9,989 nt of DNA, from contig CAIXDY010000154.1 of assembly GCA_903918325.1 (NCBI GenBank), positions 1-9,989 on the forward strand. Reading direction: 5' to 3'. The notes beneath the pieces are model-generated. The model did no database searches. It was not told where the DNA came from and saw only the letters and a list, made by a program, of their open reading frames with translations. Of the stretch, positions 1-6,898 are shown one piece after another (within the stretch, counting starts at the first letter, position 1; every line of letters starts with the position of its first letter). The translations under genes were made by a program, and so were the position numbers. The DNA is from an uncultured Actinomycetes bacterium (lineage in GTDB: Bacteria; Actinomycetota; Actinomycetes; Nanopelagicales; Nanopelagicaceae).

Positions 1-861
1 AGATTTACCGGCTTTCACTCGACGCCCAACTGCAAGAAGAAGATCAACCAGTGGAATCGCAAGAACTGCAAAAGGAAGTAGGAGTGGAAGCAATGTTGGT
101 CCCCGTGATTCAGCAGAGATTGCATTGGGATCAACTTGGCCAGTTAAAGTGATTGCAGCTGATGCCAGTAGTAAGCCGAGCAACATTGATCCGCTATCTC
201 CCATAAAAATACGTGCTGGATGGGCGTTATGTGGCAAGAAGCCAATACAGAGGCCCACTAAAACAGCGGTTGTGAGTGATGGGGCACCTGCGCGACTAAA
301 GCCAAAATCAACTGCTAAAAGGTAGGCAAAGGCAAAGAAAGCAATTCCAGAGATTGCAACAATGCCTGCAGCTAAGCCATCCATGCCATCAATAAAGTTA
401 ACGGCATTTATGGTGACAACAACAATCAAAACTGTTACTAATTGACCAATGTTAGAAGGCAACGTTATTACGCCATTTATGGGCAGCCATAAAATCTGTA
501 CGCCATACACCAGCAAAATGCCAGCAACAAAAACTTGACCAGCTAATTTTGTAACTGCATCTAACTGAAAGCGATCATCGGCCATTCCCAATAAAACTAT
601 TGCGGTGGCGGCAAGAAAAATCCCTTGAGCATCATGTCCAAAAGACTTTCCGACCAGCGGTAAATGTTTAACAATCATGAAGGTGACTGACATGGCTACC
701 CACATCGCAACCCCACCCCAACGAGCCGTTGGAGTTGTATGGATATCACGACCGCGAATTCCAGCTACTGCGCCAAAACGAATTGCTTGCGTGCGAACAA
801 GCGGCGTAATTAAATAGCAGAGTGCAGCTGAAATAAACAGCGTTACTAAGTACTCACGCAT
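1..861 (-). CDS. wecA: WecA/Rfe-type undecaprenyl-phosphate sugar-1-phosphate transferase, partial (C-terminus outside window)
   Basis: Integral membrane enzyme of the MraY/WecA family. It is expected to transfer a GlcNAc-1-phosphate-type group from a UDP-sugar to undecaprenyl (or decaprenyl) phosphate, the first step of a cell-envelope glycan. The window holds 287 codons with no stop; family members run to about 350-400 residues, so the C-terminal part with the His-rich loop lies beyond position 1. Visible signatures are the Asp pair ADDRF at residues 94-98, NAVNFIDGMDGLAAG at 152-166 and PARIFMGDSGS at 215-225. About nine hydrophobic segments alternate with short loops. The ATG at 861 is the only possible start: an in-frame stop (that of glyA) lies four codons upstream, and only a weak purine stretch precedes it. 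It is 9 bp from glyA, so co-transcription and translational coupling are likely. The family is clear; the exact sugar is not determined. The syntenic gene in Mycobacterium is called rfe/wecA. Confidence 0.93.
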   Translation of the reverse strand, partial: MREYLVTLFISAALCYLITPLVRTQAIRFGAVAGIRGRDIHTTPTARWGGVAMWVAMSVTFMIVKHLPLVGKSFGHDAQGIFLAATAIVLLGMADDRFQLDAVTKLAGQVFVAGILLVYGVQILWLPINGVITLPSNIGQLVTVLIVVVTINAVNFIDGMDGLAAGIVAISGIAFFAFAYLLAVDFGFSRAGAPSLTTAVLVGLCIGFLPHNAHPARIFMGDSGSMLLGLLLASAAITLTGQVDPNAISAESRGPTLLPLLLPFAVLAIPLVDLLLAVGRRVKAGKS

Positions 862-870
862 AAGGCGTTC

Positions 871-2130
871 TTATCCCTGATAAATAGGGAAACGAGAAGT
901 GAGCGCATGCACCTCATTTTTAATTGTGGCATGTACTGCAGCATCATCAGTTTTAATTGCTCGGGCAATTAATCCGGCAATCTGAACCATCTCAGTAACA
1001 CCCATACCTTGCGTAGTAGTAGCTGGGGTACCCACGCGAATTCCGCTAGTGACTCCAGGCTTTTCCGGATCGTTAGGAATCGAATTCTTATTCATAACTA
1101 TTCCAGCAGCACCGCAACGCTCATCGGCTACTTTGCCAGTCACGCCAGTTCCTCGAATATCCATTAACGCTAAGTGAGTTTGCGTTCCGCCAGAAACTGC
1201 ACGCATTCCTTCACTTTCAAGGGCTGCGGCTAAAGCTTTTGCATTCACAATTACATCTTTTGCATATTTTTGATAAGCCGGTGTTGCGCACTCAGCTAGG
1301 GCCACCGCTTTACCTGCAACCGTAGACATGATCGGTCCGCCTTGCATTCCAGGGAAAACAGATTTATCAATTGCTGCAGCATGCTCGGCTTTAGCCAAAA
1401 TCATTCCGCCACGAGGTCCACGCAAAACTTTATGTGTTGTAAATGAAACTACATCGGCATAAGGCACTGGCGATGGAATCGCTTTACCAGCAACAAGACC
1501 AATGAAGTGCGCAGCATCGACCCACATAATTGCGCCAACTTCATCACAAATTGCACGAATCTTTTCAAAATCAACAAGTGATGGATACGCAGTTGCACCA
1601 GAACAAATCATCTTGGGCTTTGTCGCAATGGCTTTGTCGCGCAGTTCGTCGTAATCGATTAATTCATTATCGCTACGGACTCCGTACGATTCGATTTTGA
1701 ACCATTTACCGGAAAAATTCACCGGTGAACCATGGGTTAAGTGACCACCATGTGCCAAGGACATTGCCATGACGGTGTCACCTGGCTTAGTAAAAGCTTG
1801 GTACACCGCGATATTGGCACTTGCACCCGAATGCGGTTGAACATTTGCATGCTCTGCGCCAAAGAGAGCTTTAGCGCGCTCAATTGCCAAAATTTCAACT
1901 TTATCTACTTCTTCGCAGCCACCGTAATAACGCTTGCCTGGATAACCTTCGGCATATTTATTCGAAAGCGTTGAACCAATTGCCGCTAATACCGCCGGTG
2001 AAGTGAAGTTCTCAGATGCGATGAGCTGCAAGTTAGTTTGTTGACGCTTGAGTTCAGATAAAAGAACGGCGGCAACATCTGGATCTTGTGAAGTTAGCGC
2101 ATCAAAATCGGGGCCATAGTAAGTAGACAT
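871..2130 (-). CDS. glyA: Serine hydroxymethyltransferase
   Basis: Cytosolic PLP enzyme that interconverts serine plus tetrahydrofolate with glycine plus 5,10-methylene-tetrahydrofolate, the main source of one-carbon units. At 419 residues it has normal family length. Signatures seen: NKYAEGYPGKRYYGG at residues 57-71, NVQPHSGASAN at 96-106, the cofactor-binding DAAHFIGLVAG at 205-215, and the Schiff-base lysine K234 in TTHKVLRGPRGG. The substrate-carboxylate arginine lies in SGIRVGTPATTTQG near the C-terminus; that segment usually reads TTRG, a minor change. The ATG at 2130 is preceded by AAGG with 7 nt spacing. It lies 17 bp after the Sua5-like gene and 9 bp before wecA. Streptomyces also has glyA at this point of the conserved block, while Mycobacterium tuberculosis lacks it there, which argues for an actinobacterium outside the mycobacteria. 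Confidence 0.98.
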   Translation of the reverse strand: MSTYYGPDFDALTSQDPDVAAVLLSELKRQQTNLQLIASENFTSPAVLAAIGSTLSNKYAEGYPGKRYYGGCEEVDKVEILAIERAKALFGAEHANVQPHSGASANIAVYQAFTKPGDTVMAMSLAHGGHLTHGSPVNFSGKWFKIESYGVRSDNELIDYDELRDKAIATKPKMICSGATAYPSLVDFEKIRAICDEVGAIMWVDAAHFIGLVAGKAIPSPVPYADVVSFTTHKVLRGPRGGMILAKAEHAAAIDKSVFPGMQGGPIMSTVAGKAVALAECATPAYQKYAKDVIVNAKALAAALESEGMRAVSGGTQTHLALMDIRGTGVTGKVADERCGAAGIVMNKNSIPNDPEKPGVTSGIRVGTPATTTQGMGVTEMVQIAGLIARAIKTDDAAVHATIKNEVHALTSRFPIYQG

Positions 2131-2147
2131 GGACCAACCTTATCGTC

Positions 2148-2798
2148 TCAACCTTGAATTAGGGAGGCCTTCGGAACTACTGCCTTTATTTCCTTGAGTG
2201 AAATTGCTCCTACACGCACAACACGCACGCCATCGGTATCGGCCTCAATTACCGTCGAGGCAAGACCATTTCTTAATTTTCCATTATTAAATTTGAAAGC
2301 TAAATCCGAGTCCAGAACAAAAATATCGCTGATCTCTTTTGGAACTAATCCCCCAACACGAGAAGCTGATGCAATTGCTAGTGGTCCAGTTTCAGCGAGC
2401 AAAGCTTTAGCAAAAACGTTTTTTGGAACACGAATACTGATTCGATCTAATTGATTATTATCACCCAGATCCCAACTCAAGCCGGTTTGTGGTCGCACGT
2501 TAAGCGACAGTAATCCTGGCCAAAATTTCTTCATTAACGCTGAAATCTCTGGCGTAATCTCGCGGACAATACCTTGGGCAGTCTTGGCGCTTCCGACAAC
2601 CACTTGTGCCGCAGTGAAAAGTGAATCTCCACGAAGCGCATGCATAGCGCGAACAGCGTCGTGACTAAATGCATCACAAGCAAAGGCATAACTGTGTTCA
2701 AGTGGGATTGCAACAATGAAACCATCAGAAATAGCTTTCACGGCTTTATTTACGTGGCGCTTAATTTCGCCTTTTTTAAGATCAACTTCTTTAGCCAA
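2148..2798 (-). CDS. Sua5/YrdC-family protein with altered active-site motifs (possible pseudoenzyme)
   Basis: The 216-residue protein aligns end to end with the actinobacterial Sua5/YrdC protein that normally lies after prmC (Rv1301 in M. tuberculosis, about 217 aa). Members make threonylcarbamoyl-AMP from threonine, bicarbonate and ATP for the tRNA modification t6A. Structural parts are kept, for example KFWPGLLSL (residues 91-99) and LSWDLGD (107-113). The catalytic and binding signatures are not. The usual PTDTVYG(I/L)G is PLEHSYAFA (32-40). The KGR of the KxR motif is RGD (56-58). The following (K/M)P is TA (62-63). SSANISG is ASASRVG (143-149). Canonical threonylcarbamoyl-AMP synthesis is therefore doubtful. 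The start is TTG at 2798, chosen because AGGAGG lies 7 nt upstream inside the end of prmC; the next Met is residue 52, which would cut the domain. The reading frame is intact, so the protein is probably made. Family membership is sure, activity is not. Confidence 0.9.
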   Translation of the reverse strand: MAKEVDLKKGEIKRHVNKAVKAISDGFIVAIPLEHSYAFACDAFSHDAVRAMHALRGDSLFTAAQVVVGSAKTAQGIVREITPEISALMKKFWPGLLSLNVRPQTGLSWDLGDNNQLDRISIRVPKNVFAKALLAETGPLAIASASRVGGLVPKEISDIFVLDSDLAFKFNNGKLRNGLASTVIEADTDGVRVVRVGAISLKEIKAVVPKASLIQG

Positions 2799-2802
2799 GT
2801 TG

Positions 2803-3651
2803 CTACCTCCTCACTGCACTAGTCCAACGGGGACGACCAACGAGGTCATCATGCACGGCAATATCTTCAAAATCTACGGCTAACTCACCTGCAATAGCAA
2901 TTGCCTGCGCTTCGGTATGTTCAATAACTAAAACTCCAGAGTTTTTAAGTAAGCGCGCAGCTGCAGTAATAAATAAGCGTGGAAGTTCCATTCCAGTAGG
3001 CCCACCAAAAAGCGCAATGTGGGGCTCAAAACCGGCGACATCTCGGGGCAGATTTTGATCATCAGGAATATAAGGCGGATTAGCTATTACAACATCGCAC
3101 TTAACTCCCGGTAATACATCGGCTACATCGCCTTCAACTACACGCACATTTTCGGCAATTACTGAAACGTTTTTCTTCAACCAAAAAATTGCTTCTGGGG
3201 ATTTTTCTACTGCAATCACCCGAGCTGTTGGTGCTTCGGTTGCAATTGCAAGTGATAAAGCCCCAGAACCTGCACCTAAATCAATAACACTGACGGGTGC
3301 TGGCAAGTTAGCAATATGTTGCAAAACTGCTTCCACTAATAGCTCTGATTCGGGGCGGGGAACTAAAACCCCTGGGCCTACTTGTATCTCTAAATAACGA
3401 AAAGGTGCAACGCCAGTTAAATATTGCAACGGTTCATGATTAAGGCGACGATCTAATAAGTCGAAAAACTGCGCTTCAATCACATCGATATCAGAAATAG
3501 TTGCAATGGTTGATTCCACTAAAACTGAGTTATGTAAATCCATACGGGTTAAACCAAGCACATGAGCTAATAAATGTTCAGCATCAACTTCATTGATGCC
3601 CGACTCTGCCAACTGCGACTTAGCCACGCGAAGTAGAGCTTTAATTTCCAT
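2803..3651 (-). CDS. prmC: Release factor glutamine N5-methyltransferase
   Basis: SAM-dependent methyltransferase (also called HemK) that methylates the glutamine of the GGQ motif in class I release factors and so speeds peptide release. The 282 residues match family length. An N-terminal helical domain carries EPLQYLTG (residues 73-80), followed by VPRPESELLVE (97-107). The Rossmann-fold SAM site begins at DLGAGSGALSLA (124-135), and the substrate-glutamine motif NPPYIPDD lies at 191-198. The ATG at 3651 sits 5 bp after the prfA stop without a clear Shine-Dalgarno sequence of its own, so translation is probably coupled to prfA. Enzyme and substrate are encoded next to each other, as in many bacteria. 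Its stop codon is 4 bp from the next start, and its last codons form that gene's ribosome binding site. Confidence 0.97.
   Translation of the reverse strand: MEIKALLRVAKSQLAESGINEVDAEHLLAHVLGLTRMDLHNSVLVESTIATISDIDVIEAQFFDLLDRRLNHEPLQYLTGVAPFRYLEIQVGPGVLVPRPESELLVEAVLQHIANLPAPVSVIDLGAGSGALSLAIATEAPTARVIAVEKSPEAIFWLKKNVSVIAENVRVVEGDVADVLPGVKCDVVIANPPYIPDDQNLPRDVAGFEPHIALFGGPTGMELPRLFITAAARLLKNSGVLVIEHTEAQAIAIAGELAVDFEDIAVHDDLVGRPRWTSAVRR
2806..2812 (-). promoter_or_regulatory. Strong ribosome binding site for the Sua5-like gene, inside prmC
   Basis: GAGGAGG on the minus strand lies 7 nt before the TTG at 2798. It is made from the last two arginine codons (AGG AGG) of prmC and is followed directly by the prmC stop TAG. 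This near-perfect Shine-Dalgarno sequence decides the TTG start and ties translation of the two genes together. Confidence 0.85.
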
Positions 3652-3656
3652 TGTGG

Positions 3657-4739
3657 TTAGTTCGTACTTGCCAGACGTGCAGCTTTGTCGGCATCTAAAA
3701 GCGCTTGAATCATGTCATCGAGTTCACCGTTCATGACTGAATCCAAATTGCTCGCTTTGTAATTTACGCGATGGTCGCTAATACGGTTTTCAGGATAGTT
3801 ATATGTACGAATTCGCTCGGAGCGATCAACTGTTCGCACTTGACTCTTGCGTTCTGCAGATGCGGCAGCTTCGGCTTTTTCTTGAGCATCGGCCAACAAG
3901 CGTGCACGCAAAATACGCAGCGCTGATTCCTTATTTTGTAACTGGCTCTTTTCATTCTGGCAAGAAACAACGATTCCTGTTGGCACGTGCGTTAAGCGCA
4001 CTGCGGAGTCCGTTGTATTAACTGACTGCCCGCCTGGTCCGGATGAGCGATACACATCTACGCGCACATCATTCATATTTAATTCAACATCTACTTCTTC
4101 AGCTTCCGGCAAAATCAAAACACCGGCAGCTGAGGTATGGATTCGGCCAGCGCTTTCAGTTTCTGGCACGCGCTGCACGCGGTGAACTCCACCTTCAAAT
4201 TTCAAACGTGCATACGGTGATTCACCTGGGGCGGCAGTTCCCTTAGATTTAACGGCAACTGAAATATCTTTATAGCCACCCATTTCACTTTCGGTGGCAT
4301 CAATGATTTCAACTTTCCAATTATGTTTTTCCGCATACCGCATATACATACGCAATAAGTCGCCGGCAAAAATTGCTGACTCATCTCCGCCTGCGCCGGC
4401 TTTCACTTCCAAAATAACATCACGATCATCATTAGGATCACGCGGTAGTAATAACTCTTCTAATTTTTCTGCAGCAGTTGCACAGGTTGCCTCTAAAGCT
4501 GGAATCTCTGAAGCAAAATCGGCATCAACTGCGGCTAACTCTTTACCGGCTGCTAAATCATCTTCTGCCGATTTCCACGCTTTAAAACCGGCAACAACTG
4601 GACCGAGTTGTGCGTAACGTCGACCCAATTTGCGCGCATTGTTTTGATCTTCATGGATAGAAGGATCGGCCATCTTGGCTTCTAGTTCGGCATATTCGCG
4701 CACCATTTCATGGGCCGATGCAAAGCGATCACTAGTCAT
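3657..4739 (-). CDS. prfA: Peptide chain release factor 1
   Basis: Class I release factor that recognises UAA and UAG in the ribosomal A site and triggers hydrolysis of the peptidyl-tRNA. It has the usual 360 residues. The peptidyl-transferase-centre motif GGQ is at residues 236-238 (SSGPGGQSVNTTDSAV); Q238 is the expected target of the neighbouring PrmC. The stop-codon tripeptide is PET at 192-194 (VQRVPETES), an accepted variant of the PxT motif that marks RF1 rather than RF2. An acidic, helical N-terminal domain spans about residues 1-105. The ATG at 4739 has AGGAG with 6 nt spacing. It is the first gene after the terminator-like hairpin downstream of rpmE, so it either has its own promoter in 4740-4790 or depends on read-through. 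It heads the tight run prfA-prmC-sua5-like-glyA-wecA. Confidence 0.98.
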   Translation of the reverse strand: MTSDRFASAHEMVREYAELEAKMADPSIHEDQNNARKLGRRYAQLGPVVAGFKAWKSAEDDLAAGKELAAVDADFASEIPALEATCATAAEKLEELLLPRDPNDDRDVILEVKAGAGGDESAIFAGDLLRMYMRYAEKHNWKVEIIDATESEMGGYKDISVAVKSKGTAAPGESPYARLKFEGGVHRVQRVPETESAGRIHTSAAGVLILPEAEEVDVELNMNDVRVDVYRSSGPGGQSVNTTDSAVRLTHVPTGIVVSCQNEKSQLQNKESALRILRARLLADAQEKAEAAASAERKSQVRTVDRSERIRTYNYPENRISDHRVNYKASNLDSVMNGELDDMIQALLDADKAARLASTN

Positions 4740-4745
4740 TGGCTT

Positions 4746-4750
4746 CTCCT
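4746..4750 (-). promoter_or_regulatory. Ribosome binding site of prfA
   Basis: AGGAG on the minus strand, within a longer purine stretch (AAAGGAGAAG), lies 6 nt before the prfA ATG and confirms that start. The rest of the 50 bp leader up to the hairpin has no clear -35/-10 pair. Confidence 0.75.
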
Positions 4751-4790
4751 TTCCTTGTCTGGTTTGAAACTTTGCTTGTATTAGGGAAAT

Positions 4791-4835
4791 AAAAAAACCG
4801 CGACCGCAACCGTTAAGGCTGCGATGCGGTTTTTT
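4791..4835 (-). terminator. Rho-independent terminator after rpmE
   Basis: Read on the minus strand, the sequence forms AAAAAACCGC, a 2-nt bulge side, CGCAGCC, a 5-nt loop (TTAAC), GGTTGCG, a 3-nt bulge side and GCGGTTTTTT. This is a 10-bp outer stem plus a 7-bp inner stem with one G-U wobble, and it ends in a run of seven T. It starts 7 bp after the rpmE stop codon. The A-rich and T-rich flanks make it look bidirectional, but no plus-strand gene needs it. The inner wobble pairs as G-U only in the minus-strand transcript, in keeping with use after rpmE. Confidence 0.9.
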
Positions 4836-4842
4836 AAGAAAG

Positions 4843-5058
4843 CTACTTAGCTGCTTTTTTACCGAAGCGCTCTTCGAACTTAGCTACGCGACCACCAGTA
4901 TCAAGGATGCGCTGCTTGCCGGTGTAGAACGGGTGGCATACAGAACAGACTTCAACATAGATTGAACCGCTTGCAACTGTTGAGCGGGTAACAAACTTCT
5001 CACCGCAACCACAAGTTACTTGGGTCTCTTTGTACTCTGGGTGGATCTCTGGCTTCAT
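4843..5058 (-). CDS. rpmE: Ribosomal protein L31, zinc-binding (C+) form
   Basis: Small protein of the large ribosomal subunit, part of the bridge between the subunits. At 71 residues it has standard length and begins MKPEIHPEY. The four zinc ligands are present: C16 and C18 (CGC) and C38 and C41 (CSVC). It is therefore the zinc-containing type, not the cysteine-free paralogue made under zinc starvation. The conserved HPFYTGKQ follows at 42-49 and the tail is lysine-rich. The ATG at 5058 is preceded by AAGGA with about 6-7 nt spacing. It lies between rho and prfA as in most Actinobacteria. It has a 106 bp leader of its own and is followed at once by a terminator, so it is probably transcribed alone or with rho. 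Confidence 0.98.
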   Translation of the reverse strand: MKPEIHPEYKETQVTCGCGEKFVTRSTVASGSIYVEVCSVCHPFYTGKQRILDTGGRVAKFEERFGKKAAK

Positions 5059-5124
5059 GGTTATTCCTTCTTTAATGTTTGGGTCCTGGCTAGCAGGTGA
5101 ACCAAACGGGGCGGTTAACAGGGT

Positions 5125-5152
5125 TAAATCGTAGGCGATTGCCTGCGATTTA
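5125..5152 (-). other. Imperfect inverted repeat (hairpin) between rho and rpmE
   Basis: Two 12-bp arms, TAAATCGTAGGC and GCCTGCGATTTA on the plus strand, flank a 4-nt loop. One position is mismatched (a T-G wobble in plus-strand RNA, an A-C mismatch in the minus-strand transcript). It begins 12 bp after the rho stop. No T run follows on the minus strand, so it is a weak terminator candidate; it could instead protect the rho 3' end or act in the rpmE leader. Confidence 0.55.
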
Positions 5153-5164
5153 CGAAATTTACGC

Positions 5165-6739
5165 TTACTTTGAGTCGTCAGGACCTGACGTTGTCTTCTG
5201 AATCTGCATCAAGAACTCGACGTTGGACTTAGTGCCCTTCATCTTCTCAAGTAGAAGTTCAAGTGCTGCTTGTGGCTCAAGTGCGTGAAGAACTCGACGA
5301 AGTTTCCACACAATATTGAGTTCTTCTGAACCCATAAGAATTTCTTCTTTACGTGTACCAGATGCAACAACGTTGACTGCAGGGAAAATGCGCTTATCAG
5401 CCATCTTGCGATCAAGAATGAGTTCCATGTTTCCAGTTCCCTTGAACTCTTCGAAGATAACTTCATCCATACGAGAACCTGTATCAACAAGTGCGGTTGC
5501 AAGAATCGTGAGTGATCCGCCATCTTCAATGTTACGAGCAGCACCAAAGAACTTCTTAGGTGGATACAAAGCAGCTGAATCAACACCACCAGAAAGGATT
5601 CGACCTGATGCTGGAGCTGCGATGTTATATGCGCGGCCCAAACGTGTGATCGAGTCAAGGAGAACAACAACATCGTGACCAAGTTCAACTAAACGCTTAG
5701 CGCGCTCGATTGCAAGTTCAGCAATTGTTGTGTGGTCATCAGCTGGGCGATCAAAAGTTGAAGCAATAACTTCACCTTTAACGCTTCGCTGCATATCGGT
5801 AACTTCTTCTGGACGCTCATCAACTAGAACAACCATTAAGTGACACTCTGGGTTATTAGTTGTAATCGCGTTAGCAATTGATTGAAGAACCATTGTCTTA
5901 CCAGCCTTTGGAGGCGAAACAATAAGTCCGCGCTGGCCTTTACCAATTGGTGCAATCAAATCGATAACACGTGTTGTAAGTACATTTGGCTCAGTTTCAA
6001 GGCGTAAACGTTCTTGTGGGTATAGCGGAGTTAACTTGCCAAATTCAACGCGATTACGCGCTTCTTCTGGAGTCATTCCATTAACGGTTTCAAGAGTAAT
6101 AAGTGCGTTGAACTTCTGCTTAGTTTCACCTTCGCGAGGTTGGCGAACTTGACCTGTTACAACATCGCCCTTGCGCAGACCATTTTTACGGACTTGCTGC
6201 AATGAAACATACACATCGTTAGGTCCTGGCAGGTAACCAGCAGTGCGAATAAATGCATAGCTCTCGAGAATATCGAGCAAGCCGCCTACTGGTACTAGAA
6301 CATCGTCTTCGCCAATAACTGGCTCGCGCTCTTCGCGGGGTGCACGATCACGGTTGCGATCACGGTTGCGATCACGACCACGAGCATGACGATCGTTTCG
6401 ATCAAAGCGCTCACTACGGTTTCCGCGTTCGGTGTTGCTCTGCGGCGCAGATGATGAATCATCACCATCATCATCGCCATCTTCGCTGCTCTGAGAATTA
6501 TTAGAAGGCTTGGATTCTTTCTTGCTCTTGTTACGTGCCTCGCGGCGTGCTTCGCGTTCAGCTTTAGCAGCTTCGCGGTTCTTCGCCTGTAAATCAGCGA
6601 TCGCTTCTACGAGTGCGTCCTTTTTCATCTTTGCTGCACCATCGACACCTAGTTGTGTTGCAACTGTCTTTAACTTAGGCAGAGTCATTGCAGAAAGCTC
6701 AGGACTGTTCGAACGTACAGGTTCAATTTCTGTTGTCAT
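5165..6739 (-). CDS. rho: Transcription termination factor Rho
   Basis: Hexameric RNA-dependent ATPase/helicase that ends transcription of untranslated RNA. From the ATG at 6739 it has 524 residues, longer than E. coli Rho (419) and in the range of actinobacterial Rho. Domains in order: a Rho_N helical domain (about 15-52); a charged low-complexity insertion (about 55-138) with an acidic DGDDDGDD stretch and RDRN repeats; the OB-fold RNA-binding domain (about 145-245); and the ATPase domain with Walker A SPPKAGKT (275-282), LVDERPEEVTDMQ (305-317), Walker B with DSITRLGRAYN (362-372) and the RNA-contacting LSGGVDSAAL (382-391). The frame stays open to a TTG at 6763 (532 aa), but neither start has a good Shine-Dalgarno sequence. 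ATG was chosen as the commoner codon that keeps all domains. It is flanked by gaps of 159 and 106 bp, so it is probably its own unit. Confidence 0.96.
   Translation of the reverse strand: MTTEIEPVRSNSPELSAMTLPKLKTVATQLGVDGAAKMKKDALVEAIADLQAKNREAAKAEREARREARNKSKKESKPSNNSQSSEDGDDDGDDSSSAPQSNTERGNRSERFDRNDRHARGRDRNRDRNRDRAPREEREPVIGEDDVLVPVGGLLDILESYAFIRTAGYLPGPNDVYVSLQQVRKNGLRKGDVVTGQVRQPREGETKQKFNALITLETVNGMTPEEARNRVEFGKLTPLYPQERLRLETEPNVLTTRVIDLIAPIGKGQRGLIVSPPKAGKTMVLQSIANAITTNNPECHLMVVLVDERPEEVTDMQRSVKGEVIASTFDRPADDHTTIAELAIERAKRLVELGHDVVVLLDSITRLGRAYNIAAPASGRILSGGVDSAALYPPKKFFGAARNIEDGGSLTILATALVDTGSRMDEVIFEEFKGTGNMELILDRKMADKRIFPAVNVVASGTRKEEILMGSEELNIVWKLRRVLHALEPQAALELLLEKMKGTKSNVEFLMQIQKTTSGPDDSK
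6345..6380. repeat. 12-bp tandem repeat within rho (RDRN units)
   Basis: The unit CGATCACGGTTG occurs at 6345-6356 and 6357-6368, with a degenerate third copy at 6369-6380. It encodes the Arg-Asp-Arg-Asn repeats of the Rho insertion. Copy number could change by slippage without breaking the frame, since 12 is a multiple of 3. Confidence 0.85.
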
Positions 6740-6898
6740 GTGTTTCTTTTCTATATAGGTCAACTGGTTTTAGATATATCCCGTTGAACCGTGGATGTTT
6801 TTTGATTTTCACCTGATGTGTTGCTAGCCGCTAGAGATGGGCCGTTCAGATACGAGAAGGTTAGCACCCGAGGGCGCTAATGTGCAAAAACGGCAAAT
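6740..6898. other. Intergenic region between thrB and rho
   Basis: This is the longest gap in the window (159 bp). On the minus strand, just after the thrB stop, TTAGCGCCC and GGGTGCTAA (6862-6881) form a stem of about 8 bp with a small loop and one G-U wobble, but only a weak pyrimidine stretch follows. It may act as a poor terminator of the thr operon. The rest must hold the rho promoter. AT-rich stretches such as TATATC and TATATAG are seen close to the rho start, without a convincing -35 partner. No small gene is evident. Confidence 0.5.

Noticed and set aside
125..325. Plus-strand open frame of 66 codons
   Set aside because: It lies wholly inside the minus-strand wecA frame, which carries clear family motifs; no ribosome site or recognisable protein features.
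4155..4170. PET instead of PAT or PVT in the RF1 stop-codon tripeptide
   Set aside because: PET is a common natural variant of this motif in bacterial RF1 and does not suggest altered stop-codon use. Genes here end in TAA, TAG and TGA as normal.
4294..4617. Plus-strand open frame of 107 codons, rich in Ser and Ala
   Set aside because: It is the complement of the prfA N-terminal region; its composition mirrors RF1 codon use and it resembles no known protein.
5239..5688. Minus-strand open frame of 149 codons in another frame
   Set aside because: Shadow frame inside the conserved Rho ATPase domain; no family features.
6752..6785. TATATC and TATATAG with TTGACC as a rho promoter
   Set aside because: TTGACC lies downstream of TATATC and directly beside TATATAG, so no pair has -35 to -10 order with 16-18 bp spacing.
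6862..6881. Short inverted repeat after thrB as a rho-independent terminator
   Set aside because: The stem is short, the loop very small and no T run follows; kept only as a remark in the intergenic entry.
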